From contig QHNR01000123.1 of assembly GCA_003218475.1 (NCBI GenBank), forward strand, positions 1 through 35,474: 35,474 bases of DNA, read 5' to 3'. The stretch comes from Verrucomicrobiota bacterium (GTDB lineage: Bacteria; Verrucomicrobiota; Verrucomicrobiia; Chthoniobacterales; UBA10450). Both the position numbers and the translations under genes were made by a program. This document shows positions 6,287-14,876 of this stretch, one piece after another (the stretch's first letter is position 1; each line of letters begins with the position of its first letter). Below the pieces are notes generated by a model. It did not search any database and was not told the DNA's origin. It saw nothing but the letters and a program-made list of their open reading frames with translations.

Positions 6287-7570
6287 ATGCTCGAAAATAT
6301 CTGGTTTATCGCAGCAGTCTGGATGGGCTTAGCGCTTATCGCCAGTTTGATCTCGATTGGGACCGGAATCTCAGTCGCACTGATCGAAATTCTGGTTGGT
6401 GTTGTTGCCGGTAATCTCGCTGTCGGTTTGGAGGGCGGCACGCTCCATATCGTCATTGCCGGTACCGTTACAGCCGCAGGGCATGTCCATCACGTGCTGC
6501 AATCCACGGAATGGACCAACTTCCTGGCATTGCTCGGCAGTGGCGTGCTCACGTTTCTTGCCGGAGCAGAGATCGATCCGATTTCGCTGAAGGCTAATTG
6601 GCGCGCGAGCGTGCTGATCGGCGTTCTTTCGTTTGCCATTCCATTTGCTGTCGTGTGGCTCTTTGCACAATTCGTTCTCGGCTGGCCTCTGCACCAGGCT
6701 CAAATCGCTGGTATCGCGCTTTCCACCACCTCTGTCGCAGTCGTTTATGCCGTAATGATCGAGGGCGGATTTAGTGACACTGCCATGGGCAAGATGATCC
6801 TGGCTGCATGCTTTATCACCGATTTCGGAACCGTATTGGCGCTCGGCAGCTTGTTCGCCAACTACAATCTCTGGCTGCTGCTATTTGTCGTCGTCACGTT
6901 GATCGTTCTGTGGTTCATGCCACGGTGGACGCAAGCGATCATTACGCGGTTGGGCGCAACGCAGGTCAGCGAACCCGAGGTAAAGTTCATCTTCTTTGTT
7001 CTCTTCTTTCTCGGCGGCCTCGCTACAACAGCTAAAAGCGAGGCCGTCTTGCCAGCCTATTTACTTGGTCTTGTTGTTGCAGGCGTATTTCTTCGCGACA
7101 AAACCCTTGTTCGTCGCATGCGTAGCATCGCGTTCGCTGTTTTCACTCCGTTCTATTTTATCAAGGCTGGTCTGTACGTTTCGCTTCCGGCCCTGTGGAC
7201 TGGACTCTTTGTCATCAGCGTGCTCCTCGCGCTGAAGATGATAACCAAAATCGCCGGCGTGTTTCCTCTTGCTCGATTGCACTACATGAAGATCAAGGAA
7301 GCGAGCTACACGACGCTGTTGATGGCCACGGGCCTCACCTTTGGAACGATTTCCTCCTTATATGGCCTGCAGAACGGGATCATCGACCAGAATCAGTACA
7401 CAATTCTCGTCAGTGTTGTCATCTTGAGCGCATTTGTGCCGACGCTAATCGCGCAGAAATTTTTCCAGCCAACTGTGGAGATGATGCATGCGTGGGAACA
7501 CCTCTACCGCAAGCGTATACGGGTATTAAGCGTGGAAGATGTGGGGGATAACGGCGATGCAAAAAAATGA
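6287..7570 (+). CDS. CPA2-type cation/proton antiporter under fluoride riboswitch
   Basis: The 427-residue protein has about 12-13 transmembrane helices and resembles the membrane part of monovalent cation:proton antiporter-2 (KefB/NapA-like) proteins. It lacks a C-terminal RCK/TrkA nucleotide-binding domain. Visible features include GVLTFLAGAEIDPISLKANW (family 'aGle.d...l'), ALSTTSVAVVYAVM, and ILAACFITDFGTVLAL, the region that usually holds the ion-binding Asp pair; here only TD is seen. The start at 6287 follows a strong GGAAGGAG; an in-frame ATG at 6257 lies inside the riboswitch and is rejected. The regulatory context suggests a role in fluoride tolerance, perhaps by restoring proton or cation balance. 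Direct fluoride transport is unproven. It overlaps the next gene by ATGA. Confidence 0.88.
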   Translation: MLENIWFIAAVWMGLALIASLISIGTGISVALIEILVGVVAGNLAVGLEGGTLHIVIAGTVTAAGHVHHVLQSTEWTNFLALLGSGVLTFLAGAEIDPISLKANWRASVLIGVLSFAIPFAVVWLFAQFVLGWPLHQAQIAGIALSTTSVAVVYAVMIEGGFSDTAMGKMILAACFITDFGTVLALGSLFANYNLWLLLFVVVTLIVLWFMPRWTQAIITRLGATQVSEPEVKFIFFVLFFLGGLATTAKSEAVLPAYLLGLVVAGVFLRDKTLVRRMRSIAFAVFTPFYFIKAGLYVSLPALWTGLFVISVLLALKMITKIAGVFPLARLHYMKIKEASYTTLLMATGLTFGTISSLYGLQNGIIDQNQYTILVSVVILSAFVPTLIAQKFFQPTVEMMHAWEHLYRKRIRVLSVEDVGDNGDAKK

Positions 7571-9699
7571 GTGAAGAGGCAAAGGCACACGCCTTTAGCG
7601 AAGATCATCAGCGGCATGTGCGCACGACCTTTCAGTACATCGACAAGCTGCTCTCCGAAGCCGAGCACGCGATGAGCGATGCCGGTTCGGCGTCGCCATT
7701 CCAAAGACACTCCGACGACACGACGCCGATCCAACGCAAGGTAACGCACGATTACATCGTTCGGATTCGCGAGGGCGATGCAGCGCGTCATGGAGGAGCT
7801 CCGTATTCCGCCGCCCGAGCCGCACTCCGGCGCCACATGGGCCGCTGCGATTAACCTAATGTACTGCTCAATCTCACTCAACGAGCTCACGCCGGAACGG
7901 ATGCGGGCCTATGGTCCTCTTTCTACGGAGGCCGCAGATAGGTTGGACGGTATCCGCGTCGAGCTGGATGGATCGGTGGCCAAGCTGCGAAATTATCTGG
8001 GCAAAGGCGCCGGCGGCGATCTGCAACAGCGGCTCCAGCGATTGGGCAGGACCAGTGACGAGATTCGCTTGCTTGGCGAAATTGAGAGAATCATCACCGC
8101 GCACGGCCTCGTAGAATTTCGCGGCACGCTCAGCATGCTGCTCGATCGCATGGAATCGGCAGCCTTTGAAGTCGGAGTTTTCGGCAGAGTTAGCTCCGGC
8201 AAGTCGTCGTTGCTCAATTACATTTTGCAAACGGATGTGTTGCCGATCGGCGTTACGCCAGTCACGGCAATTCCAACGCGCATCAGCCACGGACCTGTTG
8301 CGGAAGCTGGGATCGAATTTGCCGAAGCGCAGCCGCAAATCATTCCGTTGTCTGAGCTGCCTGAATTTGCAACAGAGCAAAAAAATCCGGGAAATAAAAA
8401 ACATGTCACGCGCATCTTCGTGAAACTGCCGTCTGACCGACTGGCGGAAGGCGTCACGTTTGTCGACACGCCCGGCCTTGGCTCACTTGCGGTTGCGGGC
8501 GCGGAGGAGACGATCGCATATCTGCCGCGCTGCGATCTGGGCATTGTTCTCATCGACGCGAGTGCGGGCGTTACCCAAGATGATCTCGTCGTCGTGCAAG
8601 CGCTTTATCAAGCGGGCGCGAGCGCCATGATCCTCATCAGCAAGGCCGATTTGTTCAGCGCTTCCGATCGAGAACAAATGATTGCGTATGTGAAAGCGAA
8701 CCTTCGCAGCGAGCTTCGTGTTGAGCCGCCCGTGCACGGGGTAGTATCTTTGGGGCAGACGCCGCGCTGTGTGATCGGTGGTTTGAAACTGAACTGCGCC
8801 CGTTCTTAGCTGAACATCAGCAGCAGGCTATCATTTCACAAAAGCGCAAGATCGGCGGTTTGCGTGAAACTATCATCAGCACGTTGGAGCGCAGGTTACA
8901 GGTCAAACCAGAAATGGTTTCTGAGAAAAGTGGCACGCCGCCGGAGGCAGCCACGGAGGCGCTGCGCAATGGCGACCGAATCTTAGAGCGCGTACAATCT
9001 GAATCTTTTTTTCTCACCCGCAAAATTGCGAAGATGCACAGAGCAATCATCGATATTGCTGCGCAGCGAATCGCAGCAGCACTGACCGAGTCGGCTGAAA
9101 TAGATGCTGCGGCAATTTTTGCCGAGACGCTTACGAGACTTCTGGCCGAACCCGTAGCTGCCACTCTCAATTTGATCGAGCAGACACGCGAGGCTTTGGC
9201 AAAAGCGATGCAAGTTGCTGCATCACTTTCGGGCGAGGACGCGCCGGACGAACTGCCCAAGCCAGCTGGGATGCCACTACGGATTTGAACGAAATTGCCC
9301 AAAACATACTAGTCGAAAAGCCGCGCCTGCTTTCGCTGCTGGGCACGAGCGTGCTGACATGGCATGTCCAGCGAAAGTTGGAGAGCGAATATGATCGGGC
9401 ATTGCTGGAGTTTTTAAGCCTTTACGCGAATCGCTTGCGTCGCTGGATGGAGCAGAGCATCAATGCGTTGCGCAACGGTTTTAACGCGTATGAGGACATG
9501 TATCGCGCGAATTTTGAGGCTGCGCCCGTCGCGGGCTTATCCGAAGAATCAGTGATTCAAAACGATCTTCGGATTTTGCGCGACTGGGCAAAGCCTTTCC
9601 AGGGCTCAAGCGTCTAACACCAAAAGAGTTAGCAAAGAAGGTCTGAACGAAATCACCGACTCGTTTTCAAAATTCATCAAAGGGGCAATCATGGTATGA
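7567..9699 (+). pseudogene. Dynamin-like GTPase, interrupted by four frame breaks
   Basis: Joined across frames this is a roughly 710-residue dynamin-family GTPase. It starts MSEEAKAHAFSEDHQ at 7567 (ATGA overlap with the antiporter). The helical N-terminus runs into VFGRVSSGKSSLLN (G1/P-loop, near 8185), VTFVDTPGLGS (G3) and LISKADLF (G4), then a long helical C-terminus ending SKFIKGAIMV with TGA at 9697. Breaks fall near 7770-7785, 8745-8765, 9260-9285 and 9600-9610, each restored by a single-base change. The correct final frame again gives an ATGA overlap with the next gene, which supports the reconstruction. Such proteins remodel or protect membranes. It is either a pseudogene or a cluster of sequence errors. 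Part (7778-8809) could still make a 343-residue fragment with the GTPase motifs. Confidence 0.8.
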
Positions 9700-10043
9700 A
9701 AATATTTATCATAATTCGAACCGCGTTTCTTCTCGTTTGTTCCAACACGTTCATGACGTTCGCGTGGTACTCGCATTTGCGGAATTGGAGCGACAAAAAA
9801 TGGTACATCGCCGCGATCCTGAGTTGGGGCATCGCGCTTTTTGAATATCTGCTTCAGGTTCCCGCCAATCGCACCGGGTACGCCACGATGAGCCTGGCTC
9901 AGCTGAAAGTCTTGCAGGAAGTGGTCACGCTTCTGGTCTTTCTTCCATTCGCGGTCCTCTACATGCATCAACAGATCAGGCTAAATTATCTCTGGGCGGG
10001 TCTTTGTCTGGTCGGGTCGGTTTATTTCATGTTTCGCTCGTGA
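9696..10043 (+). CDS. DUF486 family small membrane protein (DMT-like)
   Basis: The 115-residue protein has four hydrophobic helices and matches the DUF486 pattern: TAFLLVCSNTFMTFAWYSHLR near the N-terminus, SWGIALFEYLLQVPANRTGY in the middle, then QLKVLQEVVTLLVFLPFAVLYM and a final helix. DUF486 proteins are small relatives of drug/metabolite transporters with no established substrate. Its ATG overlaps the reconstructed stop of the dynamin-like gene as ATGA, making it the third gene under the fluoride riboswitch. A role in ion or small-solute export is inference from that setting. Confidence 0.85.
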   Translation: MKIFIIIRTAFLLVCSNTFMTFAWYSHLRNWSDKKWYIAAILSWGIALFEYLLQVPANRTGYATMSLAQLKVLQEVVTLLVFLPFAVLYMHQQIRLNYLWAGLCLVGSVYFMFRS

Positions 10044-10064
10044 AGCTCAACAACCAAATAACCT

Positions 10065-10775
10065 ATGAAAGCAACAAATGAGCCTGGCCGACGCCGTTTC
10101 ATTAAAGCGGGCGGAATCTTCATTGCAGCATCGGGAGTAGCCGCCGCCATAAACGCCTTCGCGAAAGAAGAAGAAAAGAAAAACCAGGAAGTCTCGCCGC
10201 CAGAGGATCTGATGCGCGAGCACGGCGTGCTCAAGCGCATTCTGCTCATTTACGGTGAAGCCATCCGGCGGATCGATGGCAAAGAGGATTTGCCGCCGGA
10301 GCCGCTGGCTGACTCCGCGAAAATCATTCGCGACTTCGTCGAAGATTATCACGAAAAGCTTGAAGAGAATTTTCTTTTCCCGCGTTTCAAGAAGGCCGAC
10401 AAACTTGTCGATCTTGTGGATGTGCTTTTGCAGCAGCACCAGGCCGGGCGGCGGCTGACCGATATCACGATGCATCTCGCGACGAGCCAGGCGCTCAAGA
10501 ATGAAGATGATCGACGAAAGCTTGCCGATTCGATGCGCCAGTTCATCCGCGTGTATAACCCGCACGAAGCCCGGGAAGACACCGTTCTCTTTCCGGCTTT
10601 TCGCGGAATCGTGAGCGCGCATGAGTTCGATTCACTCGGTGAAGATTTCGAGAAGAAAGAGGACGAACTCTTTGGCGAAGACGGATTCTTCAAAGTTGTC
10701 GATCGCGTTGCGGAGATTGAAAAGAAACTCGGCATTTACGAACTGGCCCAATTCACGCCGACCGCGGCTGACTAA
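10065..10775 (+). CDS. Tat-exported hemerythrin-domain protein
   Basis: The 236-residue protein begins with a twin-arginine type signal (RRRFIKAGG, residues 9-17, then a hydrophobic run to AFA at about 33). A hemerythrin four-helix bundle follows with the full diiron ligand set: His53, His96 with Glu100, His125, and His167 with Glu171. Each HxxxE lies in a repeated block (DYHEKLEENFLFPRF and NPHEAREDTVLFPAF), as usual for this fold. Predicted location is the periplasm, folded with iron before export. Roles for such proteins include oxygen, nitric oxide or iron handling; none can be chosen here. It starts 22 bases after the DUF486 gene and could be co-transcribed. Confidence 0.87.
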   Translation: MKATNEPGRRRFIKAGGIFIAASGVAAAINAFAKEEEKKNQEVSPPEDLMREHGVLKRILLIYGEAIRRIDGKEDLPPEPLADSAKIIRDFVEDYHEKLEENFLFPRFKKADKLVDLVDVLLQQHQAGRRLTDITMHLATSQALKNEDDRRKLADSMRQFIRVYNPHEAREDTVLFPAFRGIVSAHEFDSLGEDFEKKEDELFGEDGFFKVVDRVAEIEKKLGIYELAQFTPTAAD

Positions 10776-10890
10776 CGAACGCGTCGAGAGCATCACGACA
10801 TACTAACGATCGATTGGCAGCCGGCATGAGGTACCAGCCACGCGATGCGTATTGGAAATTGCGCGTTGTTCACGCTAGAAGTTAAACCTA

Positions 10891-11889
10891 ATGGCGGAAC
10901 GACGCGGGATCCAAACGATTACATCCACGAGCAGTCAGCAGAAAAGCGTTCCGATTGTCACTGTAGAAGGGTTTTACAATTCTCATGCTGAAAAGCTGCA
11001 CATGAAGCTGGAAGGCTCGCGTGTGGGGTTTCATCGGAAAATTCGCGAGCCAACCATTAACCGTCCCGGGCTCGCACTGTCCGGGTTCTACACGTATTTC
11101 GCTGAGAAACGCGTTCAGGTGTTGGGAGCAGCTGAGCATTCATATCTAAAAAGTTTGCCCTCAAGCGTCCGGGTAAAGAGGTTTCGCGAATTATGCGGGC
11201 GCAAGATCCCGTGTCTGGTGATGTCGCGTGGGTTTCATCTTGCGCCTGAGTTGCTTGTTGTCACAGCGGAGGCAAAAATCGCGGTATTTCGCACGCCGAT
11301 GATCACGATGAAATTCATTAACGCCGCTACAATTGCCTTGGAGATGGATTTTTCACCGACAGTAACTGAATTCGGCAGCATGGTGGACATACTTGGCATT
11401 GGCGTTTTGATTCGCGGAGCCAGCGGCATCGGAAAAAGCGAGTGTGTACTGGGCCTTATCGAACGTGGTTACAGCCTCGTGGCTGATGACGTCACGCGGA
11501 TTACGATGCTTGAGGGGCGCGAGCTTATGGCGACGGCGCCCGAGCTTACCCGCAATCACATGGAAGTGCGCGGCATCGGCATTATCGATGTAGCGAAGGT
11601 TTTCGGGATTGGCAGTATCCGAGTTGAAAAGCGTCTCGACCTTGTTGTCACCCTGAAGGACTGGCAGGAGGTAGATGAAGTCGATCGGATCGGTCTCGAC
11701 CGCCAGTTTTACGAAATCCTCGCTCTTAAAGTGCCGCATGTAACTATTCCGGTACGACCCGGTCGGGACATGGCGCGTTTGATCGAGGTCGCGGCGATGG
11801 ACGAAAAATTGAAGGGGCTGGGCCAAAATGCAGCCGTGGATTTCAATGCGAAGCTGCTCGGAATCATGGAGCAAAAAGGAGCGACGTAA
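10891..11889 (+). CDS. hprK: HPr(Ser) kinase/phosphorylase
   Basis: HprK phosphorylates or dephosphorylates a serine of HPr in response to metabolic state. The 332-residue protein has an N-terminal domain (about 20-150), Walker A GASGIGKSE (176-184), the acidic VADDVTRI block, and the signature EVRGIGIIDVAKVFG. The C-terminal helix carries RPGRDMARLIEVAAM. The catalytic His that normally stands in an HG dipeptide before VxVDIYGxGVL is not seen: the aligned site reads EFGSMVDILGIGVL, with Phe161. The P-loop and Asp pair remain. It directly precedes ptsH (TAATG overlap), and no sugar EII is seen, so this looks like a regulatory PTS. A 115-base gap upstream (10776-10890) probably holds its promoter. 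Confidence 0.93.
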   Translation: MAERRGIQTITSTSSQQKSVPIVTVEGFYNSHAEKLHMKLEGSRVGFHRKIREPTINRPGLALSGFYTYFAEKRVQVLGAAEHSYLKSLPSSVRVKRFRELCGRKIPCLVMSRGFHLAPELLVVTAEAKIAVFRTPMITMKFINAATIALEMDFSPTVTEFGSMVDILGIGVLIRGASGIGKSECVLGLIERGYSLVADDVTRITMLEGRELMATAPELTRNHMEVRGIGIIDVAKVFGIGSIRVEKRLDLVVTLKDWQEVDEVDRIGLDRQFYEILALKVPHVTIPVRPGRDMARLIEVAAMDEKLKGLGQNAAVDFNAKLLGIMEQKGAT

Positions 11890-12200
11890 TGGCATTGCTG
11901 TATCGCAGAACGGGCCGCTCGGCACCAGTCCAGAAGGTTGAGAAAGAAGTTCCTATCGTGAATCGCCTCGGACTCCATGCCAGGCCAGCCGCCATGTTTG
12001 TGCGCATTGCGAGCCGGCACCGCTCGGAAATTTGGGTCTCGAAAGAAGGCGAGGAGGTGAACGGCAAAAGTATCATGGGGTTGATGATGCTGGCCGCTGG
12101 GCAGGGATCGAAGTTGCGTATTCGTTGCGAAGGGCCGGATGCCGAAAAAGCGATGGAGGAGCTGGAGCAACTGATCAACGCGCGCTTCAACGAAGATTAA
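11889..12200 (+). CDS. ptsH: HPr phosphocarrier protein
   Basis: The 103-residue protein carries the HPr fold with His30 in GLHARPAA (phosphorylated by enzyme I) and Ser61 in NGKSIMG (target of HprK). The His-Ser spacing of 31 equals that of classical HPr (15 to 46). There is an N-terminal extension of about 15 residues (MALLYRRTGRSAPVQ), unless translation starts later. The start overlaps the hprK stop by one base. Both phosphorylation sites are intact, in contrast to the lesions in the neighbouring kinase and enzyme I. Confidence 0.94.
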   Translation: MALLYRRTGRSAPVQKVEKEVPIVNRLGLHARPAAMFVRIASRHRSEIWVSKEGEEVNGKSIMGLMMLAAGQGSKLRIRCEGPDAEKAMEELEQLINARFNED

Positions 12201-12303
12201 TCAGGCCAATCCCCCTGTGACCCAAGAGGACGCATCCAACAACTCATGCCGACTGCAACGCTAAGTTCGCAATGTTTGACATCTGCCTTACTCTCCCAAG
12301 TGG

Positions 12304-14073
12304 ATGAGCGGCGAGAACACGCCAAAAGAAATTCGGTTTGAAGGAGCTGGCGTCTCGCCTGGAATCGCCCGCGCCAGGGTCCACGTTGCCCGCGATGAGC
12401 TGGAGGAGGTCGTGCGTTACCGTATTGCGGCTTCCCAAGTCGCGGATGAAATCGCGCGCTTCGAAACGGCCCTTATTCAAACGCGCATGCAGATTCTGCA
12501 GATGCAGCAGCGCATTGCAGAATCCATTGGAGCGAAAGATGCTGCCATCTTCGATGCTCACCTGCTCGTAGTCGAGGACCGCACGCTGATCGACGAAGTG
12601 CTTCGGAAGTTGGAGACCGATCTTTGCAATGTGGAATGGATTTTTCAGGAAGTCGCCACGCGATACGCCGAGACGCTGAATAGAATCGATGATCCCTACC
12701 TGCGAGAGCGCGCGCTCGATATCCAGGACGTTACAAAGCGCGTAATTCGCAATCTGCAGGGAAAAGGTCCCAAAACATTCCTTGCTTTGAACGAGCCGCA
12801 CATTCTGGTCGCCCATAATCTCACTCCGTCGGACACAGCAAGCATTAACAAGGCGAACGTGCTCGGGATCGCGACGGATCTCGGTAGCCGCACCTCGCAT
12901 GCGGCGATTCTGGCGCGTTCTCTCAATATTCCAGCGATAGTCGGGTTGCATGATATCACTGCAAGACTCGAGACCGGCGAGCAGGTGCTCCTTGATGGGA
13001 ATGACGGCTGGTTGATCGTGGATCCGACACCGAAAACGCTTGCGGACTACGCGCAGATCGAATCAAGAAGAGCCAAGGTGGCGGCGAAACTGAAAGAGCT
13101 GCGCGGGACAACTTCAACCACGCGCGACGGTCGCCACATTGTTCTCTCGGCAAACATCGAGTTGCCTGGAGACGTTGATGCAGTGGAGGCGAACGGCGCG
13201 GAGGGCGTCGGACTTTATCGCACCGAGTTCCTGTACTTGAACCGACCTAGTCTACCAACTGAAGACGAACAATATGAAATCTATCGAAAAGTTGCGGAGC
13301 GCGTCCGGCCGGATCCGCTGATTATTCGAACGTTTGACCTCGGCGGCGACAAATTGGCGCCGGGAACAGTAGATATCGCCGACGAGTTAAACCCGTTTCT
13401 TGGCTGGCGCGCGATCCGTTTCTGTCTTGAGAACATAGACCTCTTCAAAACGCAGTTGCGCGCTATTCTGCGTGCCAGCTCCGTCGGTAACGTCAAAATC
13501 ATGTTTCCGATCATCTCCGGGTTGGATGAGCTGCGCCGCGCGATCGCGGTGCTCGATGAGTGCAAAGAGGAGCTTCGCAGCTCGAAAATCGATATGGCCG
13601 AACGACTCGAGGTTGGGGCAATGATAGAGATCCCGAGTGCGGCCATCTGCGCAAGCGTACTCGCACCCGAGGTCGATTTTTAAAGTATCGGAACAAACGA
13701 TCTGATTCAATATGCGCTTGCGGTCGATCGCGTGAACGAGAAGATCGCACATCTTTACCAGCCGACGCATCCGGCAGTACTGCGTTTGCTCAAAATGATC
13801 GCCGACGGGGCGCACGACCACAATCTTTGGGTTGGCGTCTGTGGCGAAATGGCAGGAGATATCGCGCTCATCCCGCTCTTGCTCGGTCTCGGCATGGACG
13901 AGCTGAGCACGGCCGCGATCCTGGTGCCGAGAGTCAAGCGCGCCGTGCAAAGTCTGGCAATTCCGGAATGTCGCGAACTGGTTGAGGAAACATTCAAGCT
14001 CGACACTGCATCCGAAATCCTGGCGCGTTGCCTGGAATTGGCGGACAAACGCTACGGTGATCTTTTGGGCTAG
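12304..14073 (+). pseudogene. ptsI: Phosphoenolpyruvate-protein phosphotransferase (enzyme I) with in-frame TAA
   Basis: Enzyme I takes phosphate from phosphoenolpyruvate and passes it to HPr. The complete frame spans 589 codons, a normal length. It contains the active-site His199 (GSRTSHAAILAR), GAEGVGLYRTEFLY, and, downstream, SIGTNDLIQYALAVDR and the catalytic Cys block VGVCGEMAGD. Codon 460 (13681-13683) is TAA, at the first of the two positions before SIGTND where the family has Phe-Phe. The frame continues open after it to 14073. A product ending at the TAA would lack the catalytic Cys and part of the PEP site. This may be a sequence error, a recent nonsense mutation, or readthrough. 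Downstream ATG 13732 could start only a fragment. Confidence 0.88.
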
Positions 14074-14105
14074 TGCCAGCGACCAAGCGTTTAAGCGGGC
14101 TGTCG

Positions 14106-14200
14106 TTGTCATGTTGAGCGAAGCGAAACATCTCTGATTGTCGCCTCAGGGTTGGCCGCATGAATCGATCAGAGATTCTTCGCTTCGCTCAGAATGACAA
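14106..14200. repeat. Long hairpin of TGTCATTCTGAGCGAAGCGAA type
   Basis: Left arm 14106-14138 and right arm 14168-14200 are 33-base inverted repeats with a few mismatches (left TTGTCATGTTGAGCGAAGCG, right the reverse complement of TTGTCATTCTGAGCGAAGCG). The loop is about 29 bases. It lies between the convergent ptsI and bifunctional nuclease genes and might end transcription from both sides. Single-arm relatives occur at 16891-16923 and, more decayed, near 18331-18352. Confidence 0.85.
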
Positions 14201-14226
14201 TAGCATTTAACGCTTTAACGCGTTTT

Positions 14227-14697
14227 TCACTCTTCCGTTTCCGATTCCGGTCTTAATCCCTCTTCCTCCATCTTGCGCAGGACGTCGCTCATGTCGTCCA
14301 CTTCGTCCCAGACCTCCTGACTCACATAAATGGGCGCCTTCTGCTGGGTGGCCATGGCAATGCAGTCGCTCGGCCGGCCGTCCAGCTCGATGATTTTCTT
14401 CTGCTGTAACTCGTTTTGGACACGAATGATGACCCGCGCGTAGTAAGTAGCATTTTTCAGATCATTGATGATCACTCGATCGACTTTTGCACCGAGGGCC
14501 GTCATTAAATGTCCCATCAAATCATGGGTGAGGGGGCGTTCCTTGGTGATCTGCCTCATGAACATGGTGATCGCGCTGCCCACCGCTTGATCGACATAGA
14601 TGATGAACACTTTTTCGTTGTTGCCAATAAACACTGCGCACCCGCCGCTCGTCGGTAAAACCGCCCGCACCTGCACCTCGATCACCGTCTTGTTCAT
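14227..14697 (-). CDS. Bifunctional nuclease family protein (DUF151)
   Basis: The 156-residue protein has the bifunctional nuclease (BFN, DUF151) domain over about residues 3-130: VFIGNNEKVFIIYVD, MRQITKERPLTHDLM, GAKVDRVIINDLKNATYYARVII and the family signature LDGRPSDCIAMATQQKAPIYVS. Plant and bacterial relatives have been reported to cleave DNA and RNA, but the physiological role in bacteria is unclear. The C-terminal tail is acidic (ESETEE). The ATG at 14697 is chosen because the frame upstream lacks family similarity. Its promoter would lie in 14698-14876, divergent from speA. Confidence 0.88.
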   Translation of the reverse strand: MNKTVIEVQVRAVLPTSGGCAVFIGNNEKVFIIYVDQAVGSAITMFMRQITKERPLTHDLMGHLMTALGAKVDRVIINDLKNATYYARVIIRVQNELQQKKIIELDGRPSDCIAMATQQKAPIYVSQEVWDEVDDMSDVLRKMEEEGLRPESETEE

Positions 14698-14876
14698 CGA
14701 CGTAACGGTACCTGCGCGAAAATGAAAAACAAGCCGGGGACTGTACACGCCACGTTTGTGTCATCGGTCGCATGGCATATGAGTGATATGAAATTTTTGG
14801 GGCGTCGGGCTTGAATGTTCGACGCGCTGATTGAATATGCGTTTTCGAACTTTTCGCGGCCGAGTGAGGAATCGAC

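Noticed and set aside
14106-14200. CRISPR array or phage attachment site
   Set aside because: Only two inverted arms with one loop; no evenly spaced direct repeats and no cas or integrase genes.
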